Shown piece by piece: positions 12,122 through 25,266 of a DNA stretch of 64,000 nt. The notes under the pieces were generated by a model. It did no database searches and was not told the DNA's origin. It was given only the letters and a program-made list of their open reading frames with translations. Position 1 is the first letter of the stretch; each line of letters starts with the position of its first letter. The stretch lies in contig CM038050.1 of NCBI GenBank assembly GCA_021397845.1, forward strand, positions 109,357,891 to 109,421,890, read 5' to 3'. Source of the DNA: Areca catechu. Lineage: Eukaryota > Streptophyta > Magnoliopsida > Arecales > Arecaceae. Both the position numbers and the translations under genes were made by a program.

Positions 12122-12430
12122 GGCAAGAAGGCTATAAACCCATAACTACCTGGGATGACATGAAACTTGAACTAAGGATAAAGTACCTATCTAGGTCCTA
12201 TGAGTCCAAGAGACCCACAACCTATTGATCTATACCCACATCTTATGAATTTGAAACCTATATACCTAAATCCTATGAGCCTAGATCCTTTGCACCCACA
12301 CCCTATAAGCCCAGTAGACCCATGACCTGTAGATATGAACCAAGTACTAATCCACTATCCCTTAGTCAACCTGAGCCCACGAAGAGTAGTTCCCATAACC
12401 AGAAACCAGGACCTAACCAATTTTTCTTTA
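12122..12430 (+). pseudogene. gag: Gypsy-G gag fragment with a short tandem array
   Basis: The fragment opens with the capsid block EGYKPITTWDDMKLELRIKY, homologous to the gag of gypsy-A and gypsy-E. It runs into a degenerate array (TCCTATGAG-like starts at 12196, 12241, 12271 and 12301) with spacing in multiples of 15 bases, so frame-preserving. The equivalent array in gypsy-E gag has a 45-base period. Confidence 0.75.
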
Positions 12431-13110
12431 GCCAACTCCCCCTACTACCCTATATGTTCACCAGGATGACATTAAGGAGGAAGAATATATTGCAGACCTA
12501 GAATTTGTCGACCCCAAAAATATCCAGACTGAAGCTATATTGGAAGGACCCTTAGAAGAAGATCCTGAACCCACTAGTGAGCCTGAAGTAGAAGTGTATG
12601 AAGCTGAAGCACACTTAGTGGATGAATATCAAGAATAGTTAGAGGGAGAAAGTCATGACACTAATACTACAATGGCTTTACCCCATCAATCCCAGTTCAA
12701 GATCTCTTCCCAGAAATTATTGACCCATTCTTCCATTATGCAAACCCTTTAGATATACCTCAACCCCATAAGGTCAACCTCATTAGTCTAGGACTAATCC
12801 ATGAAATCCCTTCTTGTATCTTGTTCTTTCCAATCAACCCCGAACCCATTTCTTATTTTCCATCCTACCAGACTAATCCTGAATCCACCTCTTACTTTCT
12901 ACCCTTTTCTAAAACTTCTTATGCTTCTCTGACTAATAGATTGCATTTTGAAGAAGTAAGCATAATGCATACATTCATTGTGCATGTTAAATTTGCATCC
13001 TACTTCTGGTATACCTTACGGCATTTGCTAGGAATCCATTATAAATTTTTGTGTGCATACCAAACCAGGGTCAAACCTAGAGAGTCTATAGTCTGTTAGG
13101 TTTAGGCCTA
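12431..13110 (+). pseudogene. Acidic module with YFLPF motif fused to an integrase scrap (gypsy-G)
   Basis: The product is rich in Glu, Asp and Pro (for example LEEDPEPTSEPEVEVYEAEA near 12560), with a TAG near 12636. It leads to STSYFLPFSKTSYASL, then LHFEEV, and then KFASYFWYTLRHLLGIHYKF (about 12985-13050). The last piece resembles the integrase-core segment FTSYFWKTIWHLLGTKLKF of Gypsy-1. Where RT and RNase H should be there is only this module. Gypsy-E and gypsy-F hold the same arrangement. Function is unknown. Confidence 0.68.
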
Positions 13111-13199
13111 GAGAATCCAATAAAAATTCTTTTAGTAGGAATGCAAGTTGAGTCTGCATTTGATAGGTGTCAGGACGTGTCAATACGAGTCTCGGAGTC

Positions 13200-13813
13200 T
13201 GCAGATTCATTTGCACACATGCCTAAGGAGATTAGCCAAAAATTTAATCTAAGTAACAATACATACAAGAGATTGGTGATTCTTGAAAGTGAGCCAAAGA
13301 ATTTGAAATAGTGGATTCTGTAATGATTAGGCTTAGGCTTGAATAGTTTCCACCAGGAATCATTAAAAGGCTACATGCTCGTGGACCTGACCCCTTTAGA
13401 GCGATAAGAAGAGCTGGCCTTAATGCCTATGAGCTTGAGATACTCCCGGATTATGGCATTAGCTCGACTTTCAATATCTCAGACTTAGTCGAGTATAGGG
13501 AGCCGGCAACAATGTCGAGCGAGCCATTTGGGCCTAACCTATCCTTTGAGAGTGAACCTGACCCTAAGTGTCCACCTCCAATTTTACTTGAGAGAGGAGA
13601 ACAGATTGAACGTGTCCTAAATAATCAAGCTATCATAACCTGGGGCAAAGGCTAACAGCGTTACTTGGTCCGTTGGCAAGGCCGACCGGAGTCCGATGAT
13701 TTATGGATTACCTGAGAGGACTTGTAGTGCCTCGACCCCGACCTTCTTGAAAAATACAAAAGCTAAATCAACCTTTACTAGACTAGGTCGAGTTCTTCCC
13801 ACCTCGGGAGAAT
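13200..13813 (+). pseudogene. Gypsy-G integrase C-terminus and chromodomain
   Basis: Readable blocks are MIRLRLE, LHARGPDPFRAIRRAG, GISSTFNISDLVEYREPA and the chromodomain RYLVRWQGRPESDDLWIT (about 13650-13712), with several stops and frame changes. Chromodomains of this class are known to guide integration toward marked chromatin. The frame ends against the LTR at 13814. Confidence 0.85.
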
Positions 13814-15364
13814 TGATGCGGTCACCAGGATTAGACAAAGGCTCCTCTACCCTCTGTGGATCTTTGATTAGGGTTTTATTCTTTTGGATCCTGCAATAAG
13901 GCTTAAAGCCTGAATAATTTGCTTTCAAGTCATGCAATTAGTATCTAGTTGGTTCCAATTTATGGTTTAGTCTTGTAATTTGGCTAATTTGGTCAAGTTA
14001 GGGTCAATTGGTTATGTAATTAGCCAAGTTGGTCCACAAGCTCAAGTCAATTTGAAGATGAGTTCAAGCTAGTTTGAAGATGGGTTCACAAGTGGGCAAT
14101 CAAGTCAAGCCCAATTGAAGAAGATGTGCCAAGTGACCTCTCCATGTCAGGTTAGGAGTGCCAACTCATGAGGAGGCCACATCATCAGTGCCGAATGGCA
14201 TGGGGAGGTGCCACTTCACCAAGCATCTTGGGTGACCAAGCTTAAAGCTAAAATTCAAATTCAAAGCCATGTTGGATGCCCCATTAAGCCTCCCCTTGAT
14301 CCAAGCCAACAACATCTCCACCTCACTCCACATATCATGCCACACTAGCAAAGATCATGGTCCACCAAGATGTCTTGAAAAAGGATTTAAAATTTTGAAA
14401 AGGGTGCCCCCTTGATTCATGAAGATAACCTCTTCTCTTCCCTCCCCAAATCAAGCCTTTCCACCAAGGTCAAGGTCGCCCAAGGTTCATGAAAAAATTA
14501 TTTCAAATTTTAAGTATATGCCCCTTGAAGTGGAGTTTCAAATTCAAACTTTGGCACCCCATTGATTCATCCTCAATTCAAGATTTGTAACTCTTTTCAT
14601 TTGAATTCAAATGGGAATTAGGAGCTTATAAAAAGTGCCCTAACCCTCTTGTAAAAATAATTGATGAAATGAAAAAAAAATTCTGAAGGTTTCTTCTTCA
14701 TTGCCCTTGTCTCTAGACTTGGAACTCCGAGAGAGTGTGTGCCTTTGTCCTTTCAGGACATCGAGGGGTGAGAGGCCTTGAGTGTCTTCTTCCTACGCAA
14801 GCCAGCAGTCCATCTCCAAAACTATGACACCCCACTGGATGCTCTTCTTAGATGCCCAAACAGAAGAGTCCCTTTTGATCGCCACCCTCAACTCCTTTCC
14901 CCTTCACTTCTTTACTCTCTTATGCCTTCTTGATTTTCTTACTCATCTTCAGGTTGCTCGTAGGTCCTTCAGGTACCATGGATAGAGGAATTGGCCTTCC
15001 TTGCCTTCAGGACCATCCGATGGAAAGCTAGTAAATATGTAGGATCAAGAGCTTGATCTTCCAGGCTACATCCATGAGTGTGAGCGAACTCGACATCGGG
15101 CATTTCAGAATCTTAAAGGTTTGCACTCCCTGATCTCTTAGTCAAGTATTGAATTAGTGCTAAGTCCTATCGGGGTTTCTCTATCCCATGGTCCTTTCTT
15201 TATCACTCTTTAGGGAGCTATATCTGCAAGCTAAAGTCTCTTGTTATTATGAAAATCCCTAGATCTACTCTTAGCTTCATTTCAAGAATCGATCAATCCC
15301 GTAAAATATAAAAATAACAAAAAAAAATCACCTACATATCATCTTAGTTAGTAGTCCTGCATCA
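13814..15364 (+). repeat. 3' LTR of Gypsy-G
   Basis: It begins TGATGCGGTCACCAGG and ends GTCCTGCATCA (1551 bases), with imperfect inverted termini. TATAAAAA at 14627-14634 is a likely promoter core. One copy of the GAGGGGTGAGAGGCC-like motif follows near 14760. Confidence 0.88.
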
Positions 15365-16401
15365 CAATTTGATCCAATCAAATCCGATTGACCTAATTAG
15401 GTCAAAATGAGCTGACCTAAGTTGCCAATTCGATCCAGCTTTCGAATTGACTCATGAATCCAATCGAATTGATTCATGAAAACCTGCAAGACATGATGAT
15501 ATCTAGCAACATGTCATGCCTACCCGGAAGATGTAGATTTGATGGAAAGTACCAAAATATCCTTCAATGAAAAGTTACAGTGCAATTCAATCTTTCAATC
15601 TCTCTTTATCTTGAATAAGTAATGGGTATGGATAATTGTCAAATCCTAGCACTTAGTCATTTCGAATCTCACTTCGACAAAGAAGACTCTACTGATGACT
15701 GATTAGAAAATACTTCTAATCTAATCCTGTTTTGATCAAAGACTCCCTGAGTCATCAATCGAAGAGATTACATGGGATAGCATTTTTTTTACTAGGAATG
15801 ATCAGTTCCTTGTTGATCCACTCACATCCATCATACACCTTCTACCATATCCAAGAACACCCCATACATGACTCAATGTCATGAATGAGTTTGAACCAAA
15901 ACATGGTTTAATGTGCATAAGGAACCATGGTGATCCCAGGTCTAAAGATCACTGGACAACTTCCACTATGGGAACTATCTCTTGACAAGTAATAAGACTT
16001 CCATAAGATATTCTCAGTGTGGATCAGTTCAGTGAACTCATACCCTAATAAGCACCCTTATCCTTGTATTAATGTCTATACATTAGTGGCTATGAGACCA
16101 ACCACCCTCTCCATCGACCATACATAGGACAAGCTAGTCTTTACGGAAGTATGGATCCCCGAGTCGATGATCCAACAACTAGGAATATTTTAGATTAGGG
16201 TTTATAGGAACTTAGGTTTTACTATTATGATCTTCATCATAACCCTAATTCCTTTGCCCTAATCTATGGGATTTTTCATAATCTTTAAATAAGACACAAT
16301 AGTATGATGAAACAAATACCTTTTATTAATATAATAATATCATACAAGAGTGAAAGATTACAAAAAATATACTTACAAAGATTGGCTTTTAGGGCATTTT
16401 T
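15365..16401 (-). repeat. Truncated copia LTR (copia-C family), first part
   Basis: The sequence aligns by eye with the intact copia LTRs at 43546-45964 and 56595-59002; shared blocks include CATGACTCAATGTCATGAATG and the end GGCTTTTAGGGCA. It is cut on the left by gypsy-G and on the right by gypsy-E. The missing tip CTTTCA lies at 43111-43116, directly beyond gypsy-E. I treat it as the 3' LTR of copia-C; an independent LTR insertion is also possible. Confidence 0.75.
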
Positions 16402-17399
16402 TGATGTGGGACAAACTCCAACTGATGTGGGATGAACATGCGAGGGATTAACATAAAGAAATTCAGATTATGAGAGCAAGATTTTCTTATTTTTATTGGT
16501 TTTGGTTCCCGGAAAAAGGCTAAGAGCAACTAGGATTTTCATTTAACAACTAGAGTTTTACCCGTAGATTAGAAACTATCAAAGAGATAAAGAAAAATGA
16601 TCCTAGGGTTAAATAACCACTAATAAGGCATGTTCAGTCTTCAATAACTCAGAAAAAGTGAGAAGAGATGGGTTTAAATACATAGCAATGATGTTCTTGT
16701 CATCGTAGAAGAGATCACACCTCTCAAATCGGCACCTGGATGACGAAGCCTCTTTTCCGCGGATTCGTCGACTTTTTATCAACTGGTTTCGGAGGCAAGG
16801 AAGACATCCTCCAAGGTTTGTAGAACTGGAGGGATCTTGTAAACACTTAGGATTAGGGATTTGAAAGATAGAAAAAATTTGAAACTGGAGGTGGAAGAGA
16901 AGAGAAGGCAGGAGGGCGCGTTGGAGACTGCTGGAGGCCTGGTTGATTGGAGAATGCCTAGATCGATGGGGTGGCTTGTTCGATTGACGATGGCGGCCTG
17001 ACTGCTGGAAAAGGATGCCTAGATGTTTGCAGATGGTGGCCTGGACTTGAATATGGAAGGGACGGCCTAGGGTTTTAGGTTTCTTGAGGTGGGCAGCCAA
17101 ATGGAGGATGGAGATGATGATGGGTGGGGTGGCTAGGGTTTGGATAGTTGGGTGCACCTCACATGCCCTCGTTGCTGAGTGGAACGGGGCTCTCTCCCTT
17201 TCCCCCATGGAGCATCAATGCCTAAGCACAAAAATAAGCAAAAACTCATAGCTTCATTCATTAAATCATTTATCATTATAAGAGGGAGGAGGGGAGGGGT
17301 ATTTATAGAGATCCACCCAGCCCTTTCCCTGTCAAAGTTGGTGTACAACTCCCTGTCAAAGTGGGAGCACAAATCCTTATCAATGTTAGAGTACAAAAG
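16402..17399 (-). repeat. Gypsy-E 3' LTR, first segment
   Basis: It matches 41513-42494 closely, starting TGATGTGGGACAAACTCC. The U5 tip is doubled (TGATG...TGATG, 21 bases apart), as in the 5' LTR. The 199-residue minus frame at 16609-17208 is inside this LTR and is not a gene. It is interrupted at 17399 by copia-B. Confidence 0.88.
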
Positions 17400-19758
17400 T
17401 GTTGGGAATTATGTCCCAAAGCCAATCGCCTGGGTTGTAGGCGATTGTGCTGAGTTTTGTATTTATTTTATAAATTAATAAATTATTATTTTTGGCAGCT
17501 CATCACATATTGTATTTTCCTAAAAATGAACTCTTTCCATGTGATGAAGTCCTTAGGGCTACATTGACTTCGATACAGAGAGGATGTATCGACTGGTCTT
17601 AAACCCTGTTCACAACCAAAGGATATATTGTACTGGACGGCAATATATCAAGTATAGGTTGTTGCAGTTCACATCGTTTGGTTATCCTCTTGACCAAATG
17701 AGTGTGGTGACACTGATGTGATCTGCAAGTGGGATATATGATATCTCATTGAACGTGACTCCGTGAAGCCCCTTTATGCCAAAGGGATACTCACGATTGG
17801 ATATGGGTATATGTGTCCCTCTGACCTGAGGTCATCACGGTAGCTTGTAAGCAACTCCCTGTGCTTTGGTGCCGGACTACCCAGATTTTTAATCCGGTGA
17901 TGGAAGGTTTCTGGGTATAGGCAAGTACTTGTGGAGCAGTGATGGACCAAGATGGAATTGACCTGTCCGAACAGTTTGGATTGAATGTCTCGCAGTATCT
18001 CAATTTAGCAAATCCTCGGCCGGGGTATCCCTGGTGAAGAGTCACTGGGCTTGCGAGGTTGAGACACGTAGTCGACTGGCTCAGTCTGGGTAGGCAGCCC
18101 AATATCAGTCGTCCTGAGCATTAGAGGTCAAAGGGATGAATTATACAGTAACCATATGCCAGAGGTTTGATAGCATGCTCCCGCATCTTCGACCTATCTG
18201 GATGCCGGGATGCATTGCTAGATGGTTTCCTGTGCTGGTACAGGAATTGTTCCAGTGCTATCATTTAGGTTCGAACCTATGAGGTCACACGTCATAGAGG
18301 ACAACTCTCTGATCCGGATACCGATTACGATTGGGAATTGTCTCGATTTTATGGTCATGGTATTTTTGAGCACTCTTTTCCCCATCTTGCCCTTGTCTGC
18401 GTCAACCGGAAATTGTTCCGGGTTGACTTGGACTGCGCCAGGATTTTTCTGAATCAGTTTTGAACTGATTCGGAGCAAGTTTCAGCCTCTAATTGGTTGT
18501 GAACCAATTGAACCCAAATTTAATTGGGCTTGAACTAGTTCAATTAGTGTTAACCATAGGGTTTAATAGGATTGAACCTAAACTAATTTGAACCAGTGGT
18601 TTTTTCCTTCTTGTGACCGTTCACATGGTGTTTCGCTGGAATGGAATTCCTAGCATCCTTTTGGTTGAATGTTTTCACCGGCTGGGCATCTTTTCCTCCT
18701 CCCAAATGGCTTGCTTAATTTATTTTTTTATTATGGCTATTTATTTGGTGTTTAAGCTGCCGGCGTCGTTTGGCCTCCCAGCCTTTCCACTTCTCTCTTC
18801 CCTTGCTGCAGCTTATTAATCCTTGCTGTCCCATGGTGAGAAATACAGAGTCGTGACCGTGTGTGAGAGGCTGAAACAAACCTGTGAGAGGTCTTCTTCC
18901 TTGGAAAATTTCTTTTCCATTCCACTGGTGAATTAGAGGGCTAGGATTTGGTGAGTGATAGGAAGAGAGAACAGCCATTAATCCCTGTTTTTTCTGGTGC
19001 TCAATTGCTGGAAGAAGGAACTCTGTTTTGCTGAAAACATTTTCAGATTTTTAATTCTGTTTCCTTCCTTCTTCCCTCCTACCGTTCCAAGTCTTCCAGC
19101 GACTAGCATCGCCCGAGAGACGGATCAGAGCAAGCCCCTGGCATGTTCCCCCTCTGGAGAGTGTTCGATTGAGCATTTGGAAGCCGGATCAACCTCTTTC
19201 CTGCTGTTATTTCATGCTCTATTTTGAGTTGCAGGTTTTCAGGTTGCAGATTTTTTTTGGTGCAGTTTTTGGTTGAAAGGAAGGGCTCCAAACATTGAAT
19301 AATTATCTCCCCTTTGAAGGAAGCCCAACCAACTAGTTCCCTTGCTTTTGGTGCTGGAAGGGAGATCAAATAGTTGGCAAATTCCTTTTTGTTTTGCAGC
19401 AGCTTTTGGAGAAAAGAAGAAACCCGTTCCACGTGCTCGAAGTAGAAGACAATAGGAATAAAGTTAATTTTGTTATCCCAGCAATTCTAGCTTTATACCA
19501 AGGCTATTCCAGGCAGGAATAAGGTATAGTTTCTTGTTTTATTTTTCATGCATGTATAGATCTAGGTTTTTTAACTGTTTATAAATATTACATGCTCTTG
19601 TACATGCCTAGTATTGCCTATACATGCATCCGGAATTTGTTAGATCCTGTACGAAGCAGGTAATTTCCGCTGTGATTTTAAAATTTTTTAAAATTCATAC
19701 CTGCTCCCTGCTTTGCCTGCTTAGCATAGGCACCTGCAACCGCGTTCATTCTCTTTCA
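17400..19758 (+). repeat. 5' LTR of copia-B
   Basis: It starts TGTTGGGAATTATG and ends ATTCTCTTTCA, 2359 bases long, next to the primer site. It is highly similar to 25280-26772 plus 28600-29475, so copia-B is among the younger insertions. No gene-like frame is supported inside. Confidence 0.93.
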
Positions 19759-19759
19759 G

Positions 19760-19772
19760 TGGTATCAGAGCC
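19760..19772 (+). other. Copia-B primer-binding site
   Basis: TGGTATCAGAGCC is complementary to the 3' end of plant initiator methionine tRNA and lies one base inside the LTR. Confidence 0.95.
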
Positions 19773-21325
19773 AGGTTCAGTTGTAGCATTTCTTGATTGC
19801 ATGTATAGTTGATTGAAATGTTTAATCTTTGCTATTGTAAATCATAAAGTATGATTTGAGAGCACTTTTAGGAACGTAGTTGAGACCTTCACCATGACCG
19901 TGTGTCTTTGACACGATGCGGTTCGTCTGTGTTGGCCTCTTCAGAAGGATCCTTTAAGGAAATCTTGGAATTAAAATTGTTTTAATTCAAATACATGTTT
20001 GGCATGTCTGTTATTTTCAATTGGGCTATGTAATGTTTATAAAAGAATAATCTAGATATGATGCATGATTTTGGTTATGTAAAAATGTTTTTCATTGTGA
20101 CTTAATTAAAAATTGTTTTAATTAAATCTTTGGCTTATTAAAATCTTTTAGGTTTATGAAATCTAAAACACTCGCATAAGCCATTTTGGGTAGATTGGGT
20201 TAGTTATCTAATTGGGTCCTTAACTGGGTTAGACCTAGGTTTAGTTAGACTTAGGTTTAGTTGAATCGGATAAAAAAAGATTAATCAAAAGATGATTAAG
20301 GTTCTTCTATAGAACTATCTAATAGTTAGAATAGTTGATCCGTTCATCTAAAATGGATCCAATTAGTGGCTCAATGGATGCCCGAGTCTTTAGGCTAATC
20401 TGATCGAGTCTGGTAAACCGACTGGTGTCGAGGTAGGTTTGGCATCTGTGATCATGGTTGTATGAGGCTACCTCTTTCCTGGCTAACTTGGTTGGTATCT
20501 AGGAAAGATGGTTAATGGCGGATACTCACCCATGATCTCACCTACCTGGCTAGTCGAGTCGACCAGAACTGATTGGAAAAGCTCAATGACTCGAGTTAAC
20601 CCATGTCATCCAGGTTGATCGATCTGACTGATCTTTGGGTGCCCATGGATCATTTGTTGATTTATTTCAACCCTCCTGAAATCTAATTGATTCGGTGGGA
20701 GGTTGATCCATGTCCTTGTCTTTTCTTCTGTCACAACTAAAATTCCTCTAAAATTATTAGGTCCTTAAAAGACTAAGTCAAAGAGTTGACAGTGTCGTAG
20801 CCTCCCATTAAGTTGGATAGAAATGTGTCCACTGGCTTGGTGTGCATCGGCAGTTCCATAGAACGGGTGTACATCCGGCAGCTGGAATTTTTATTTGATC
20901 GATGATGGTTCAGTGCAACCTCCTTAACGAGACCAGGTGGGCCGGCCATAGTTGGGCTTGGTCTTTAGTTAGCTCGAAGCATTGGATTTGTCATTTTAAT
21001 GGTTAGACCTAACCAGAGATCCTCAATAGGAGGCCCTTAGGCCGGTTGAGGTGTTCTCTGGGGTAAAATAAAATACTGAAGATTGTTTAAGGAAACAATT
21101 GGTTTACGAACCTACCATTAGGCTCGTATGGGTGAGCTGGCCATAGTCGGGCTCATGCAGGGCCTATTGGATTTCAATACCCACTTGAAAAGATGTTGTT
21201 TTCACGGATTGGAGTTAGAGGCTACCAATCTGAAAAATTAGTGGGAGAAACCTTTAGACTAAAGTCCAAGTCTTTTGGTTAAATTATTAATTCAATACAC
21301 TAATTTGGTCTTGTTTTCTTTTCAG
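19773..21325 (+). other. Copia-B untranslated leader
   Basis: About 1.55 kb without a supported gene separates the primer site from gag. It contains the bulged-stem module (20419-20556). Further on, between 20820 and 21160, are short repeated blocks such as GGCCATAGTTGGGCT and GGCCATAGTCGGGCT. Confidence 0.8.
20419..20556 (+). promoter_or_regulatory. Leader bulged-stem RNA module (copia-B)
   Basis: Outer stem: CGACTGG-TGT-CGAGGTAGG (20419-20437) pairs with CCTACCTGGCTAGTCG (20541-20556), 15 pairs with one mismatch and a UGU bulge. Inner hairpin: CTTTCCTGGCTAAC (20474-20487) pairs with GTTGG-TAT-CTAGGAAAG (20491-20507), 14 pairs. The same layout recurs in gypsy-A, gypsy-F, copia-C and copia-D, and half of it in gypsy-E. 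Pairing was drawn by eye. The role is unknown; packaging, dimerisation or translation control are possible. Confidence 0.72.
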
Positions 21326-21994
21326 ATGTCTTCCAATTTATAGCTCCGGTCACTTCTCGATAATGAGAAGTTAAAGGGTCACAACTTTGATAGTTGGTAT
21401 CGAAGATTGAGAATTGTTCTGGAGCATGAACGAATCCTCTATTTAATAGTGGATCCGGCACCTGAAATCCCTCCCGCTAATGCATGGAGTGCGGTCAGTG
21501 ACGCTTATCTGAAGTGTGTCTCTGATCGGACCACTATCCATTGCATTATGTTTGCGGCGATGAACGACGAGTTCAGTCTCAAATTCGAGGAGGCCCAACC
21601 TGATGAAATCCTTCAAAAGTTGAAGGAATCCTTCGGCACCCCGGATGATGTAGAATGGTACAAAGTGTCTTGTGCCATCTACAACTCCAAGATGCCGAAT
21701 GGTGGTTCAGTCACTGATCATGTATTGTACATGATCGAGCTGATTAAAAAACTGGGCAAACTCGGATGCCCCTTGCACGAGCAGCTCGGCAAGGATGCGA
21801 TCTTGAATTCTCTTCCCTCCTCCTATCTTGACTTTCTTGATCATTACAGAATGAACAAGCCTGCAGTAAACAACCATGGTCTTTTGGGGTTGCTGCAGAC
21901 TTTTGAGAAAGACCACCAACTTAATAAGGGGGTGGTGAATTTAGTGGGAGGTAGTAGAGGTCGTCGTCCCTTTAAGAAAGGGAAAAAAAAATAA
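21326..21994 (+). pseudogene. gag: Copia-B gag (capsid)
   Basis: ATG at 21326 begins MSSNL, followed at once by TAG (21341). The frame then reads to TAA at 21992. The body carries the plant copia gag pattern: WYRRLRIVLEHERI, CIMFAAMNDEF and LLGLLQTFEKDHQLN. A frame change in the A-rich run at about 21980-22000 separates it from the zinc knuckle. Gag would form the cytoplasmic particle. Confidence 0.9.
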
Positions 21995-24900
21995 ATAAAA
22001 AGGGAAAGAAGGTGCAGAATGCTCCTGGCCCTAGTCAGACCAAGAAGTATAAGGCTGATCAATCTTCTGCAGAGTGCTTCTACTGCAAGAAGAAGGGACA
22101 CTGGAAGAGGAACTGTCCTCTTTATATTGCATCCCTTGATCCAAACAGGCCGAGGAAGCAGAAATCTGCAGAACATGGTATTTATATGATAAAACCTTGT
22201 AATTACTCAATTATTGATACTGCTAACTGGGTATTGGATACTGGTAGTCCAATTCATGTTTGTAATTCATTACATGGACTTCAAGTTAGCAGAAGATTTG
22301 AAGATGGAGAACAGTTTCTGAGCGTCGGGAATGGAAATCGTGTTCCAGTACTAACGGTTGGAGTCCTGCGTCTTGTCTTTGAGTCTTGTACTGTCGAACT
22401 AGTCGACTGTCACTATTGTCCTAGTTTCATTATGAGCATAATCTCTGTAGGCCTTTTGGCCAATTGTAGTTTTGAACTTTCAATAAAAGGAGATTTTTGC
22501 AATGTTATTTTGAATAACTCTGTTATAATGAAAGCTAGATTAAATAATGGCATATACGTACTATCAAGGCTTATTAGTGTAACGTACACTTCTAGCAAAC
22601 GCCCAAGGTTAGATAATATCAATGATTTGTATCTTTGGCACTGTAGGCTAGGTCATATTAACCAAAATAGGATAAACAAGATGCGAGGAGATGGACTTAT
22701 CGAGGTCAGTGATTCTGAATCACTGCCCACTTGTGAATCCTGTTTACTTGGTAAAATGACCAAGTCACCTTTTACTGGAAAGGGTGAACGAGCTACAGAA
22801 CTTCTAAGTCGAATACATACTGATGTATGTGGACCGATGTCAGTTAGTGCCAGAGAAGGATACAAATATTTCATTACTTTTATAGACGACTTTTCAAGAT
22901 TCGGTTATATCATTTTAATGAGACATAAGTCTAAATCGTTTGAAATGTTCAAACGATACCGTAATGAAGTAGAAAATCAAACTGGAAAAAGTATTAAAAT
23001 CCTTCGATCTGATCGAGGTGGTGAATACTTATCTGATGCTTTTTTAACATATCTTGAGGAGAATGGAATTCTCTCTCAGTGGACTCCTCCAGGAACACCA
23101 CAGTTGAATGGTGTGTCCGAAAGGAGAAATCAAACCTTGTTGGACATGGTTCGATACATGATGGGTTTTGCAACTCTGCCTCTATCCTTTTGGGGATATG
23201 CGCTTCAGACAGCCTGTTACTTATTAAATAATGTTCCAAGTAAGTCTGTTGTCTCCACTCCATATGAGATGTGGAATGGACGTAAACCCTCAATCTCACA
23301 CCTTCGGGTCTGGGGTTGTCCGGCTTACGTAAAATGTTTAGACGTAGACAAACTTGGTCCTAAGTCTGACAGGTATTTATTCATTGGTTATCCTAAGGAA
23401 ACCAAAGGGTATTTCTTCTACTTACAGAATGAACAAAAGGTGTTCGTTGCTCTTAGAGCTATCTTTTGGAAAAGGAGTTCCTTGGAGAAGGAACTATAGC
23501 TTCTAAGATTGAACTTGATGAAGTTCAGCCAATAGAAGAACCTGCACACTCTAAGGACATCGTGGAACCAGCTGTGATTGACTCACACCCTGAACCCATA
23601 AGGAGATCTGGTAGAATACCGCGTCAGCGGGACAGATACTATGGTTTCTTGGTCCGGGACGGCGATCCCATTGAGCTCGATGAGAACAATGAGGATCCGA
23701 TCACCTATATGGATGCACTTCAGAGATCTGACTCTGAGGCATGGCTTGGAGCCATGCGATCCGAAATGGAGTCCATGGAAATCAACAATGTTTGGACATT
23801 CGTTGATCCGCCTGAAGGAATAAAACCCATCGGGTGTAAATGGATCTTCAAGAGGAAAAGGGGCACAGATGGGAAGGTAGAAACCTATAAAGCCCGTCTG
23901 GTTGCCAAGGGGTATCGTTAGCGATATGGTATCGATTATGACGAGACATTCTCTCCTGTGGCAATGCTCAAGTCTATTCGGATCATGCTTGCTTTGGCAG
24001 CATATTTTGATTACGAGATCTGGCAGATGGATGTCCGAACCGCTTTCTAAATGGGGAGCTGGAAGAGGAGGTGTATATGATACAGCCTGAAGGGTTTACA
24101 TCCATAGATGAATCAATAGTATGCAAGTTGCTGAGGTCCATCTATGGACTCAAGCAAGCATCTCGAAGTTGGATCTTACGGTTTGATAGGTGTATCAAAT
24201 CGTACGGCTTCGTTAAGAACGGAGAAGAACCATGCATCTATAAATGGGTTAATGGTTATGTGATTGTATTCCTAGTATTGTATGTTGACGACATTCTCTT
24301 AATACGGAATGATGTCACAGCATTACAAGGAATAAAGGTCTAGTTATCATCTCAGTTCTCCATGAAGGACTTGGGGGAAGCTTCTTACATACTAGGTATG
24401 AAGATCTATAGAGATAGATCTAAGAAGCTTTTGGGACTGTCCCAGTCTACGTACATAGACACCGTGCTGAAACGATTCAGCATGGAAAATTCCAAGAAAG
24501 GCTATCTTCCGATAGGTTCTAGAATTACTCTTTCCAAGAAGGATTGTGCGACAACTCCTGAGGAAAGAGAGCACATGAGTAGAATACCTTATGCTTCTGC
24601 AGTAGGCTCTATCATGTATGCTATGACTTGTACTAGACCAGACGTGGCATACTCACTAGGAGTAGTGAGTAGATACCAGTCTGACCCAGGTGAGGCGCAT
24701 TGGAAGGTGGTTAAGACCATCCTTTAGTATTTAAGAAATACTAAAGATCAATGACTGATTTATGTAGAACCTGACTTGAAACTTGTGGGGTACTCTGACT
24801 CCAGTTTCCAGTCAAATAGAGATGATAGCAAGAGTGTGTCAGGGTTTGTATTTACCCTGAACGAAGGAATGATCTGCTGAAAAAGTTCCAAGCAGGCAAC

Positions 24901-25266
24901 TGTTGCAGACTCGGTATGCGAAGCAGAATATATTGCAGCATCAGATGCAGCAAAGGAAGCTGTGTGGTTGCGCAAGTTCCTTGGAGAGCTAGGGGTGGCA
25001 CCTTCCCTAGATGGTCCTGTTCTGGTGTACTGTGACAGCACTGGAGCCATTGCTCAAGCTAAGGAGCCTAAAGCTCATCACCGCTCCAAGCACATATTGC
25101 GGCGCTACCACCTCGTATGAGAAATCATGGAGCGAGGTGACATCAATCTTTTGAAGATAGATGGAAAAGAAATCTGGCCGACCCCTTCACTAAAGCCCTC
25201 GGAATCAAAGAGTTCGACTATTGTAAATGGGAAATGGGTATAAGATACACTTCTGATTGGCTTTAG
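21995..25266 (+). pseudogene. pol: Copia-B pol: zinc knuckle-protease-integrase-RT-RNase H
   Basis: The order is copia type. The zinc knuckle CFYCKKKGHWKRNC (about 22076-22117) is followed by protease DTGSPIHVC (about 22240) and the integrase finger LWHCRLGH...CESC (22630-22745). The integrase core carries IHTDVCGPM, FIDDFSRFG and NGVSERRNQ, so its D, D and E residues remain. RT shows YVDD at 24281-24292, and RNase H ends near 25130. Breaks include frameshifts near 23465 and 24048 and stops at 23919, 24341 and 24725, with more in RNase H. The likely native stop is TAG at 25264. Confidence 0.93.

Larger units (their letters stand above)
12122..15364 (+). mobile_element. Gypsy-G: non-autonomous chromovirus, 5' part displaced by the Tat element
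   Basis: From left to right it holds a gag fragment, an acidic module, an integrase scrap, integrase C-terminus with chromodomain, and the 3' LTR. No RT or RNase H sequence is present between gag and integrase. After the LTR, CAATT (15365-15369) is the presumed right target duplication, followed by copia LTR sequence. The 5' LTR is expected left of the window. Confidence 0.83.

Noticed and set aside
8741..12137. Many plus-strand frames of 60-218 residues opposite the Tat LTR and gag
   Set aside because: They are antisense shadows of the Tat element; the minus strand carries the recognisable gag and LTR signals.
16609..17208. 199-residue minus-strand frame
   Set aside because: It lies inside the gypsy-E 3' LTR; the 5' LTR copy keeps only a fragment (41971-42177). 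It has no recognisable domain.
19760..19772. tRNA gene fragments at the TGGTATCAGAGC sites
   Set aside because: Only the 12-13 base primer-complementary stretch is present; no tRNA arms surround it.
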